The translations under genes were made by a program, and so were the position numbers. DNA of 64,000 nt from Halovenus salina (lineage in GTDB: Archaea; Halobacteriota; Halobacteria; Halobacteriales; Haloarculaceae). The notes under the pieces are model-generated. The model searched no databases and was not told the DNA's origin. It was given only the letters and a program-made list of their open reading frames with translations. Below, in pieces: positions 8,517 through 15,744 of this stretch (within the stretch, counting starts at the first letter, position 1; the number at the start of each line of letters is the position of its first letter). The DNA is taken from positions 2,666,001 through 2,730,000 of the forward strand of contig NZ_CP112972.1 in the NCBI RefSeq assembly GCF_026410925.1. The letters are read 5' to 3'.

Positions 8517-9605
8517 ATGTACCGCTGTGTTGCCTGTGACCGGCGCTACGAGGAGACCGCAGCCGCGCCGTGGCGCTGTGAGTGTGGCCATCCGCTGGAT
8601 TTCGACCGTGACCCGCTTCCCCGAGACGGCCCCCCAGAGACCGTCGACCGTGACCGGGGGCTGTGGGCCTTCGACTCGTTTCTGCCGGTCGAGCGGCGGG
8701 TGACTCTTCGAGAGGGGTGGACGCCGCTGGTCGACGCCCCGGAGTGGGACTGTAGCTTCAAACTGGAGTACTGCTTCCCGACGGGCAGCTTCAAGGACCG
8801 CGGCGCGGCGACGACGCTCTCACACGCTCTCGCGCTGGGCGTCGACCACGTCGTCGAGGACTCCTCGGGCAACGCCGGCGCGGCCATCGCGACCTACGCT
8901 GCCCGCGCGGGCATCGACGCCGAGATCTACGTCCCCGCGGATACACCGTCCGGGAAGGTCCGTCCAATCGAGCGAGCGGGCGCGACGGTGCGGCGTATCG
9001 AGGGCGACCGACAGGCGGTCACTGACGCCTGTATCGACGCCGTCGAGGCCGGTGACGGATGGTACGCCAGTCACGCCTACCAACCCGCCTTCTTCGCCGG
9101 GACCGCGACGTTCGCGTTCGAACTCTGTACGCAGCGCGAGGAGGCCGGCAACTGGATCGCCCCCGATGCGGTCGTGACGCCGCTGGGCCACGGGACGCTC
9201 TTTCTGGGTGCCTACCGCGGCTTCCGGGCGCTTGAAGCCGCAGGCTGGATAGACGACCTGCCGCGTCTCTACGGCGTCCAGGCCGCTGGTGTCGCGCCAA
9301 TTGCCGACCAGCGAGGCAGTGACACCGCTGTGGACGTCAACACGGCAGCAGATGGTATCCAGATAACCGACCCACCCAGGGGCGATCAGATTCTCGACGC
9401 TATCGAGGCGACGGGTGGCGATGCCATCGCCGTCGACGCCGAGCAGACAGATGCAACACTCGACCGACTCCACGCGGCGGGCTTCTATACCGAGCCGACC
9501 TGTGCGGTCGCACCGGCCGGGCTCGAACTGCTCCGAGAGCGCGGCGAGGTCGGTGCCGACGAGAGTGTTGTCGTGCCACTCACCGGGAGCGGACTCAAGA
9601 AGTAG
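8517..9605 (+). CDS. threonine synthase-like PLP-dependent lyase, 362 aa
   Basis: A fold-type II pyridoxal phosphate enzyme. It starts with a small zinc ribbon (CVAC and CECG, residues 4-25), as in archaeal threonine synthases. The PLP lysine lies in PTGSFKDRG, the phosphate-binding loop is SSGNAGAA, and the cofactor ring contact is LTGSG at the C-terminus. A second, longer and more canonical threonine synthase is encoded at 29.8-31.0 kb, so this copy may have another beta-elimination or replacement role. The ATG at 8517 places the zinc ribbon at the very N-terminus; an upstream extension overlaps the divergent acetyltransferase gene. Confidence 0.8.
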   Translation: MYRCVACDRRYEETAAAPWRCECGHPLDFDRDPLPRDGPPETVDRDRGLWAFDSFLPVERRVTLREGWTPLVDAPEWDCSFKLEYCFPTGSFKDRGAATTLSHALALGVDHVVEDSSGNAGAAIATYAARAGIDAEIYVPADTPSGKVRPIERAGATVRRIEGDRQAVTDACIDAVEAGDGWYASHAYQPAFFAGTATFAFELCTQREEAGNWIAPDAVVTPLGHGTLFLGAYRGFRALEAAGWIDDLPRLYGVQAAGVAPIADQRGSDTAVDVNTAADGIQITDPPRGDQILDAIEATGGDAIAVDAEQTDATLDRLHAAGFYTEPTCAVAPAGLELLRERGEVGADESVVVPLTGSGLKK

Positions 9606-9611
9606 CGTCGG

Positions 9612-10676
9612 TCAGGCCTCGCGCTCGATGACAAAGCGCGTGAACTCCCGGAGGTCCGACTCTGCCTCGGATTCGAGGTCAAGATCGTCAAGCTGGCCCC
9701 GTGCGCTGGCGGCCAGTTCTTCGGCGCGATCGTTGGCGTACTCCAGTGCATCGACGGACTGCATGATTTCGATAGCCTTCAGAATCTCTTCGTCTGTGTT
9801 GTCCTCGGCCCAGAGAATCTCTTCGAGCCGCGCGACCTCCTCGGGCGGTGCGTGTTCTGCGGTGTAGATGACCATCAGCGTCTTCTTCCCCTCGCGGATG
9901 TCGTTGCCGAACTCCTTGCCGAAGTCGCCAGCCTGGTCGAGCGTGTGCTCGATGTCGAGGATATCGTCGCCAATCTGGAAGGCGATGGACATCTCCTCGG
10001 CGTAGGCGGCTAGGTCGTGCTCGACTTCGTCGGGCTGGTCGGTGACGATTGCGGCAAGCCGAGCCACGATACGCGCGAGACAGCCCGTCTTGCAGGCACA
10101 CATCTCGTAGTAGCGCCGTTCGTTGACGGTCACCGCCTCCTGGTTGTGCCAGTAGATATCCATCCCCTGGCCGAGGTGTGTGCGATTGAGTTCGTGTGTG
10201 AGCATCTCGTAGGACTGCAGGCGCTGGCTGTCACTGAGCACGTCGGCGTTGCGGTCGATGACCTTCAGCGGGATGAAGTACATCGCGTTGCCGGCGTTGA
10301 GTGCGATATCGGTGCCAAAGACCTGGTGCAGCGCCTCCTGTCCGCGGCGTTTCCGTGCGCCGTCCTCGACATCGTCGACAATTATCGTCCCGTTGTGGAG
10401 AATCTCGGGAATACAGGCGAAGGGGAGATACTCCTCTGGGTCCTCGCCCAGTGCCTCGACGATGACCAGCAGGAGAATCGCACGCCAGCGCTTCCCGCCA
10501 CGGTCGAGCAGGTTCCACAGCGGGTCCGCCAGCGCCGCCTGGATCGCCTCGGCCTGGTACTGGTAGGTCGCCTCGCCGAAGAAGTCACTCAGGTAGGTCT
10601 CCTCGACGACGCGAGGAACCAGGTCTTCGATAGCGTCATCTATCCGCGGTCGCCACTCCACGAACCGTTCACGCAT
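9612..10676 (-). CDS. idsA: polyprenyl (geranylgeranyl-type) diphosphate synthase, 354 aa
   Basis: Condenses isopentenyl diphosphate onto allylic diphosphates to make the isoprenoid chains of archaeal lipids. Both aspartate-rich motifs are present: DDVED (first, around residue 101) and GDDILD (second, around residue 237). The substrate lysine/arginine region RGGKRWR and the GKEFGNDIREGKK loop are also normal. It belongs with the HMG-CoA synthase (24.3 kb) and IPP isomerase (61.5 kb) genes in the same pathway, though they are not clustered. It converges on the PLP enzyme with six bases between them. Confidence 0.85.
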   Translation of the reverse strand: MRERFVEWRPRIDDAIEDLVPRVVEETYLSDFFGEATYQYQAEAIQAALADPLWNLLDRGGKRWRAILLLVIVEALGEDPEEYLPFACIPEILHNGTIIVDDVEDGARKRRGQEALHQVFGTDIALNAGNAMYFIPLKVIDRNADVLSDSQRLQSYEMLTHELNRTHLGQGMDIYWHNQEAVTVNERRYYEMCACKTGCLARIVARLAAIVTDQPDEVEHDLAAYAEEMSIAFQIGDDILDIEHTLDQAGDFGKEFGNDIREGKKTLMVIYTAEHAPPEEVARLEEILWAEDNTDEEILKAIEIMQSVDALEYANDRAEELAASARGQLDDLDLESEAESDLREFTRFVIEREA

Positions 10677-10851
10677 ACGTCTGCCTCCAGTGTGGATTCG
10701 ACATTACTCACTTACCTCAGTTCCGCAGTAGTAGGTGGATATTCAAATCACCTGAATAAAAACCCACCGGGACAGCGAGTTCGCGCGTTGTATCTGTCCC
10801 GGTATCAGGGAGGCCAACAAAGCCTATGTGTACACAGCACAGACGACGACC

Positions 10852-11142
10852 ATGCGCGAAGCAAGCCGGACGACACGAAAGCGGATGACCGACCGCTTGC
10901 GCGAGGAGGCACTCTCCGCGAGTGCGCTTGCCCGAGAGTTCGAACTGCAGACCGCGACCGCGCTCACACACGTCGAACACATCGCCCAGACGCTCGACGG
11001 TACCGACGAGGAACTCCTAGTTGCGCCCCCAGAGTGTCGCGACTGTGGCTTCGATAGGTTCGATGACCTCATCAACCGCCCGAGCCGGTGTCCCGACTGC
11101 AAGAGCGAAGCTATCGACGAGCCCGCGTTCCGGGTTGAGTAG
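10852..11142 (+). CDS. HTH plus zinc-ribbon transcriptional regulator (COG3357-like), 96 aa
   Basis: Short predicted DNA-binding protein. The first two thirds form a winged helix (SASALAREFELQTATALTHVEHI) and the C-terminal third is a zinc ribbon with CRDC and CPDC knuckles. This architecture matches the archaeal COG3357 regulators. The ATG at 10852 (MREASRTTRKRM) was preferred to one 24 bases upstream because it starts the first helix. It ends about 130 bases before tRNA-Pro. Confidence 0.75.
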   Translation: MREASRTTRKRMTDRLREEALSASALAREFELQTATALTHVEHIAQTLDGTDEELLVAPPECRDCGFDRFDDLINRPSRCPDCKSEAIDEPAFRVE

Positions 11143-11271
11143 ATCCAAACGGCATCCCCGATTCCGGACAGACACACGCCGAAAACGTCGTCTTTCCGCA
11201 CTCTCGACCCAGGTCCGTCGCTGCTGGGAATCGAAGGGCTTAATCCCGGGACACTCATCTGAGCAAGATGC

Positions 11272-11342
11272 GGGACCGTGGGGTAGCGGTATCCTCGGCG
11301 CATGGGGTGCGTCGGACCTGAGTTCGAATCTCGGCGGTCCCA
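11272..11342 (+). tRNA. tRNA-Pro (GGG)
   Basis: The sequence folds as a cloverleaf. Acceptor GGGACCG pairs with CGGTCCC, the anticodon stem GGCGC pairs with GCGTC around ATGGGGT (anticodon GGG), and the T arm is CTGAG-TTCGAAT-CTCGG. The discriminator base is A. No CCA is encoded. It forms the left boundary of the degraded siderophore patch. Confidence 0.93.
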
Positions 11343-11369
11343 TACCACTTTTTCCCTCGTCGGGTTTCC

Positions 11370-11455
11370 TTACGAGCCTTCGGCTCGCTGCGGGAACCAC
11401 TCCTCGCAAAAACTTGGTGAAAAAGGCCGGACGCTCGCTTCGCTCGCGTTCGGTT
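11370..11455. repeat. hairpin-rich intergenic repeat downstream of tRNA-Pro
   Basis: It contains a perfect hairpin (CGAGCC-TTC-GGCTCG at 11373-11387) and then an alternating CGCTCGCTTCGCTCGCG stretch. Sequence of this style recurs between genes in haloarchaeal genomes. Repeat status is from memory and needs a copy-number search. Confidence 0.4.
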
Positions 11456-11631
11456 GGTTCTCTGGGATTCATATCATAATCTTCAGTTGCGGACCGTAAA
11501 TCTCGGCGACAAAGCCAACTTTCACAAGATTCCGTGACTCTGCGGCAAGCAGGAACTCGCGGCGAAATGGTCGGACTACGGCCAAGGCGAGATTATCGAC
11601 GTGTACCCGCTGTCTATCGCGACGATCTCGC

Positions 11632-11895
11632 GCCCACATCGAATCGCTCGCCAGCCCGACGGGGCGTTACTACCTCGTCTGTGGCCGCACCGGCGACCGG
11701 CCAGTCCCCGCAGACGGCCTTTATTTCGACAGTCGACCCACCGCTCGCGCGGCGGCCACGGCGACAGACCGCTACCGGACGGCGCTCCGCCGGTACGACC
11801 CACAACTCACCTCCCACGACGTAATCGTCTCCGAGCGGGTCGATACGGTTCGGTCGCCCGACGACCCGCAGTATCCGGCCCATGGCTCTGTCGAC
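11632..11895 (+). pseudogene. start-less fragment of a small conserved haloarchaeal protein
   Basis: This stretch translates as a coherent, well-conserved-looking haloarchaeal segment (ESLASPTGRYYLVCGRTGDR, then a YFDSRPTARAAA helix and RTALRRYDPQL). It resembles small proteins labelled DUF7552, from memory. It has no start codon: upstream the frame runs back to a stop at 11497-11499 through basic, non-coding-looking sequence. A short coherent piece (AAKWSDYGQGEIIDVYPLS, about 11560-11620) sits in another frame just before it, suggesting a frameshift near 11628. Downstream the frame continues without a stop into the IucA/IucC-like piece, so an in-frame deletion has joined two genes. Confidence 0.5.
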
Positions 11896-12429
11896 GCCGA
11901 CACAGTGGACGGTCTCGTGTTCATGCCCCATGGAACGAACGTCATCCGCATCCATGATGATGGCCGTCCGACGCGAATCGCTGTCAAGGACTTCGTCGAC
12001 GAGGTCGCTATCACCGACCGGGATCTCCCGGAGCTGGCAGCCGTATTCCCGTACTCGCTTCGGGATGACGACCGATACAAACACCATATCCTACAGCAAG
12101 CACCGCCCGAATCATTCTGTCACCGGATCGTCGGGACACTGTTCGTTGGGGTGTTCCGCTACCTTGCCGACCTGTTGGCCCGTCACCACGACTATCCGGA
12201 AGAACGGTTCTGGGGCCAGATTCGAACGGCTATCGACAACTATCAGGCCCGGTTCCCGGATCTCAAACCACGATTCGAACTGTTTGATCTCTACAGGCCA
12301 CGATTCAAAAAGTACTGTCTCAACCGCAACCGCATGGTACGACATGGCTACGAGGACACCAGCAGCCGACCGGACGTACCAAGCCACGGGACCGTGTCCA
12401 ATCCTCTCTCGGAACGGCCCCAAGAATAA
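11896..12429 (+). pseudogene. C-terminal remnant of IucA/IucC siderophore synthetase
   Basis: About 175 residues match the C-terminal domain of NRPS-independent siderophore synthetases. MPHGTNVIRI corresponds to the family's E-x-HGQN loop, VKDFVDEV to the RDF strand, and FELFDLYRPRFKKYCLNRNR with GYEDTSSRP to the conserved tail ending GT-x-NPL. A full enzyme has roughly 550-600 residues, so the N-terminal ATP-grasping portion is missing. A GTG at 11905 could start a short product but nothing indicates that it would work alone. It lies directly upstream of an iron-type substrate-binding protein, as expected for a former siderophore locus. Confidence 0.75.
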
Positions 12430-12448
12430 ATACACGAGCGCAGATTGG

Positions 12449-12464
12449 TTTAGGCCAGTCTAAA
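12449..12464. promoter_or_regulatory. DtxR-like operator copy 1 (TTTAG-N6-CTAAA)
   Basis: An inverted repeat with half sites TTTAG and CTAAA, lying 40 bases before the start of the substrate-binding protein gene. The TTAGG/CCTAA half-site style is typical of metal-dependent DtxR-family repressors. It is less perfect than the second copy downstream. Confidence 0.55.
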
Positions 12465-12483
12465 GTTCGAAGCTATTATTATC

Positions 12484-12501
12484 TTTTAGGTATGCCTAAA
12501 A
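12484..12501. promoter_or_regulatory. DtxR-like operator copy 2 (TTTTAGG-N4-CCTAAAA)
   Basis: A perfect 7+4+7 inverted repeat that ends three bases before the start codon of the substrate-binding protein. A bound repressor would cover the transcription start of a leaderless mRNA. The family (iron-dependent DtxR/Idr type) is inferred from the half sites and the iron-uptake context. Confidence 0.7.
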
Positions 12502-12504
12502 AGT

Positions 12505-13686
12505 ATGCCAGAACATGATGGCAGTCAAGAAGCATTGACGCGACGAAACTACGTGAAGCTCGGAAGCGCGGCGGTCGGGGGGACACTGTTGGCGGGGTGT
12601 ACCGGCAGTGGAGAGTCGACAGGCGAGGAGAGTTCGACCGACGAGACCGATATGCAGGCAGACAGCTCCCATACCGTCTCGATGGAGCCGATGGGAACCG
12701 TTTCGTTCGACGGCGTCCCGGAAACGTGGGTTCCCTACGGTGGGGATTATGCGGATATGGGCGTCGCGCTGGGACAGGCCGACGGTCTCCTCCGCGTCGG
12801 AAACGCCGGTGAGTACTACACGGACATCTACGACGAGCTTCCGGGTGTCAGCGTCGATAGCGACATCCTCGAAAAGGAGTCGCTGATAGACAACGGGATG
12901 TCCAAGGAGCTGTTCTACGAGATGGAAGCCGATGTCCACATCATCGACCCGGTGATGCTCAAAAACTGGTTCGACTGGAGCGATGGGGATGTCGAAGAGA
13001 TCCGAGACGGAGTCGCTCCCTTCTTCGGGAACATGATCTTCAGATGGTCCGACGGCTGGCACGAACACAGATACTACACGCTGTATCAGGCGTTCGAAAA
13101 GATGGCAGAGCTGTTCGACGAACAGGAGCGGTACGAAGCCTTCGAAACGCTCCACGACGAGTACATCTCCTCGATCCAAGCGCGGCTCCCACCGACAGCC
13201 GACCGTCCCAACGTCATGCTCACATACGAGCTATCGGACGAACCCAGTGAGTTCACTCCCTACCGGCTTATCGATCAGGGAACGAGCAAGAAACAGTGGA
13301 ATGACCTCGGCGTGGGCGATGCGCTGGCTGGCACGGGAATCGAAAACCTGAGCACCGAAAACCGAACCAAACTCGACTACGAAAACCTTCTGGAGGTCGA
13401 CCCTGACGTGCTTCTCATTCGGGGACACGAACAGAAAACAGCCACTGAGTTCCGTGAGACGGTGCTGGCATACATGCAGGACCACTCCGTTGCGAGCGAG
13501 CTGACCGCCGTCCAAAACGGACGTGTCTATCGTGGCGGCCCGCTTCGTCAGGGGCCGATCCAGAACCTCCTCAATACCGAACGGGCGGCGAAACAGCTGT
13601 TCCCTGACGAGTTCGGCGACGTGACCGGTGACAACGAACTGTTCGACCGCCAGCGCGTCGCCGACATAGTCACCGGCGAGTTCTGA
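12505..13686 (+). CDS. iron(III)/siderophore-type ABC substrate-binding lipoprotein, 393 aa
   Basis: A secreted solute-binding protein of the FepB/BtuF class. The N-terminus has a twin-arginine signal (RRNYVKLGSAAVGG) and a lipobox LAGC, so it should be exported folded and lipid-anchored at the cell surface. A low-complexity Ser/Glu/Thr linker follows, then two lobes linked by a long helix. Lobe residues include MEADVHIIDPVML and VDPDVLLIRGH, typical of the family. Two DtxR-like inverted repeats lie directly upstream, indicating control by iron. No permease or ATPase is adjacent, so it must share a transporter encoded elsewhere. The start is the ATG three bases after the operator. Confidence 0.8.
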   Translation: MPEHDGSQEALTRRNYVKLGSAAVGGTLLAGCTGSGESTGEESSTDETDMQADSSHTVSMEPMGTVSFDGVPETWVPYGGDYADMGVALGQADGLLRVGNAGEYYTDIYDELPGVSVDSDILEKESLIDNGMSKELFYEMEADVHIIDPVMLKNWFDWSDGDVEEIRDGVAPFFGNMIFRWSDGWHEHRYYTLYQAFEKMAELFDEQERYEAFETLHDEYISSIQARLPPTADRPNVMLTYELSDEPSEFTPYRLIDQGTSKKQWNDLGVGDALAGTGIENLSTENRTKLDYENLLEVDPDVLLIRGHEQKTATEFRETVLAYMQDHSVASELTAVQNGRVYRGGPLRQGPIQNLLNTERAAKQLFPDEFGDVTGDNELFDRQRVADIVTGEF

Positions 13687-13769
13687 ACAGCGGAACCGAT
13701 CCGTCGACTCCCGACATCGTTTCGAAACCGAACCGCGACCGGACGACACAACTACATCTATACCGAACC

Positions 13770-14233
13770 ATGACCAGACGACACCACCGTCTCGATACCG
13801 GAACCGCTCCGGAGATCAGCTATGCGGCACTAACTGACATCGAGCGTCACCGGTTGGCTGCCGGAGTCTACTACGCCCAACACCATGGTATCGGCGAGCA
13901 GCCGGATCAACCGTTCTTTCGGCACTATCGTCGGCGCGTCGGGCCATCCTGTTCCGTCTTCTCGGCAGTCTGGCCCGTGAGAACCCTGACGCACTCTCGA
14001 CACCGGTTCGTGTCGATGCCGATACGCCGACCATCCCTGATAGTCCGGAGCTACTGGGGAGCCTTGATTGGGAAACGATCTCCCACACGCTCTCTTCGGA
14101 GACCGACCACCAACAGCTGTTGCTGTTTCCCTTCCCGTCGACCGAGACTGTTATCGTGGTACCGGTGGTCGCTGTCTGGGCGTTCAATCGATTGGTCGCG
14201 TCGCAAAGTCCTCTAGAGTTCAGTAGCAACTGA
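13770..14233 (+). pseudogene. frameshifted gene; possible IucA/IucC N-terminal fragment
   Basis: The first 50 residues (MTRRHHRLDTG to DQPFF) read well in one frame. From about 13922 a different frame reads ARRAILFRLLGSLARENPD and LLLFPFPSTETVIVVPVVAV up to a stop at 14231. A one-base deletion near 13915-13922 would join them. The second part resembles the N-terminal region of siderophore synthetases (a helix RxxLxxLL followed by a strand and hairpin around VPVxxxxAFNR), but this is tentative. It ends abruptly 50 bases before an ISH6 transposase start, so it may also be truncated by that element. Confidence 0.45.
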
Positions 14234-14282
14234 CTCCTTTGAGGAAGAGGTCGCCTCTGGTGTCCAACCCACGAGGCAACCT

Positions 14283-14573
14283 ATGCACGCCACAATCGAC
14301 GTGCGGTTCACAATTAGCATCGACGACGACAAAACGATACCGCTCGCCACGCTTGCCGAGTTCGTCTCCGAGCAGAATATCGAATCAGTGCTGCTCGAAT
14401 CGATGGTCGAGAGCCTCGACGCCGCTCGCGTCGAGGCGCTCTGTGTCGAAAAACACGCCCACGGCAACGGTGACCAGCGCTATCAACGAGCTGGCACTGA
14501 TACCCGCATCGCTGTCACAACTACCGGTGAACACGAGTTCAATCTACACTACGTCGAAGATACCGCCGACAAC
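14283..14573 (+). mobile_element. ISH6-type transposase, 5' fragment
   Basis: About 97 residues match the N-terminus of the haloarchaeal ISH6 transposase (DDKTIPLATLAEFVSEQN, EALCVEKHAHGNGDQR, RAGTDTRIAVTTTGEHEF, LHYVED). A full transposase has more than 400 residues, so the catalytic part is missing. After residue 97 the frame stays open but continues as unrelated sequence up to and into the antisense of tRNA-Glu. This is a dead remnant of an insertion that probably helped break the upstream gene. Confidence 0.75.
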
Positions 14574-14807
14574 TCACGCTCCCTGCTCGATCTCTCGGTA
14601 AATGGTGACTGGGATGAGACTGCTTCCGACCTCAATGAGATAGATGCAGTCACTGACAACCGCAGCGTCGTCAGTGACGGTAAAAGCGGTATTGTCACGG
14701 CCTTTACGCAAATCGCGTTCACCAGCTTGACCATCGAATTGCCCTGTGACATTGATCAATCTCCGTATCGGTCACAGCCGAAATCGCCGGAAGGAAGAGG
14801 GATAGGA
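14574..14807. other. unassigned sequence between ISH6 fragment and tRNA-Glu
   Basis: The plus frame continuing from the ISH6 fragment stays open and acidic (LLDLSVNGDWDETASDLNE and onward) but matches nothing I know. Two minus-strand frames are also open. It may be the 3' end of another gene joined by deletion. No stable RNA structure was noted before the tRNA. Confidence 0.35.
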
Positions 14808-14882
14808 TGCTCCGGCTGGGATTCGAACCCAGGTCATTGCCTCGAGAGGGCAATATGATTGGCCGGACTACACTACCAGAGC
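14808..14882 (-). tRNA. tRNA-Glu (CUC)
   Basis: The minus strand forms a 75-base tRNA. Acceptor GCTCTGG pairs with CCGGAGC, the anticodon stem TTGCC pairs with GGCAA around CTCTCGA (anticodon CUC), and the T arm is CTGGG-TTCGAAT-CCCAG. It borders the right side of the degraded siderophore/ISH6 patch. Confidence 0.94.
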
Positions 14883-14962
14883 GCGTTAATCCGTAGGCGG
14901 CCAAGCTGGTATAACGATTATGTTTTCCTCCGGCAATGAGGGTGCGTAACACCTCTCAACAG

Positions 14963-15706
14963 CTACGGCGCGAGCCGGTTCTTGCGGTTATGCATCTGTT
15001 CGTCGTAGTACTCGAACGTGAGTGGACACCAGTCTGCGGCGAGGTCGAGGACGCCTTCGGTCAGTTCGCGGATCTCCCACTGGGCGTCGGCAGCGGCACG
15101 CATGTCCGCGACGTGCATCAACATGCGGGCGTTCATCGACATGACGAGGTTCACCTTCGTCCCGATAGGCAGGACGTAGCGTGCGTCCTCGGGAGGCATT
15201 CCTTTCTCTAGCAGCTCCTGGTAGGCGTCAAAGGAGTCCGCAATCGTCTCACGGAACAGCGCTTCGCGCTCGGCGGCGGTCTCGTCGTCGACAGAACCGG
15301 ACTCTTGGTTGCGTCCGACCCAGTCAGGGTCCGTCGCCGACGGCGGAACGACGACCATCTCCCCGTCGTGCACGTCGTCGGGGTCGATCTTGTCGAAGGA
15401 GACGTAGCGCATCGACTGCACGTCGAAGGAAACGTGGCGGTGGCGCGTGAGCTGTGCCATACACGACCGACTGATTCCCTTAACTGCGAACGTAGCGTGG
15501 GGGTGTTCGAAGGGGCCAAAGTGGCCGTGGTCAAGCAGGCGGTGGATGAGCGTCTCCTGTCGGTCCTCAAGTGAGTCGCCGTCGATGGTGGTCATCACAT
15601 CCTCGAAAGAGGCATCGCCGACGAACTCCCCCATGTAGTCGTTTCGTGCTGCCTGACAGATGAGCCGTTCCGGGTCAGCCGTCGCTTCGAGTAGCTGAAC
15701 GTCCAT
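14963..15706 (-). CDS. thyX: flavin-dependent thymidylate synthase ThyX, 247 aa
   Basis: Makes dTMP from dUMP using methylene-tetrahydrofolate and FAD. The ThyX signature is present as RHRHVSFDVQSMRY (canonical RHRxxSxxxxSxR, around residue 88), with HGHFGPFEH and the C-terminal MNARMLMHVADMRA helix also typical. It has 247 residues, as expected for haloarchaeal ThyX. The start is an ATG at 15706. It is followed, 38 bases upstream on the same strand, by the RecJ-like gene. Confidence 0.92.
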   Translation of the reverse strand: MDVQLLEATADPERLICQAARNDYMGEFVGDASFEDVMTTIDGDSLEDRQETLIHRLLDHGHFGPFEHPHATFAVKGISRSCMAQLTRHRHVSFDVQSMRYVSFDKIDPDDVHDGEMVVVPPSATDPDWVGRNQESGSVDDETAAEREALFRETIADSFDAYQELLEKGMPPEDARYVLPIGTKVNLVMSMNARMLMHVADMRAAADAQWEIRELTEGVLDLAADWCPLTFEYYDEQMHNRKNRLAP

Positions 15707-15744
15707 ACACGTGCGGGCGGGCCGGAACTACAAAGAGTTGTCCT

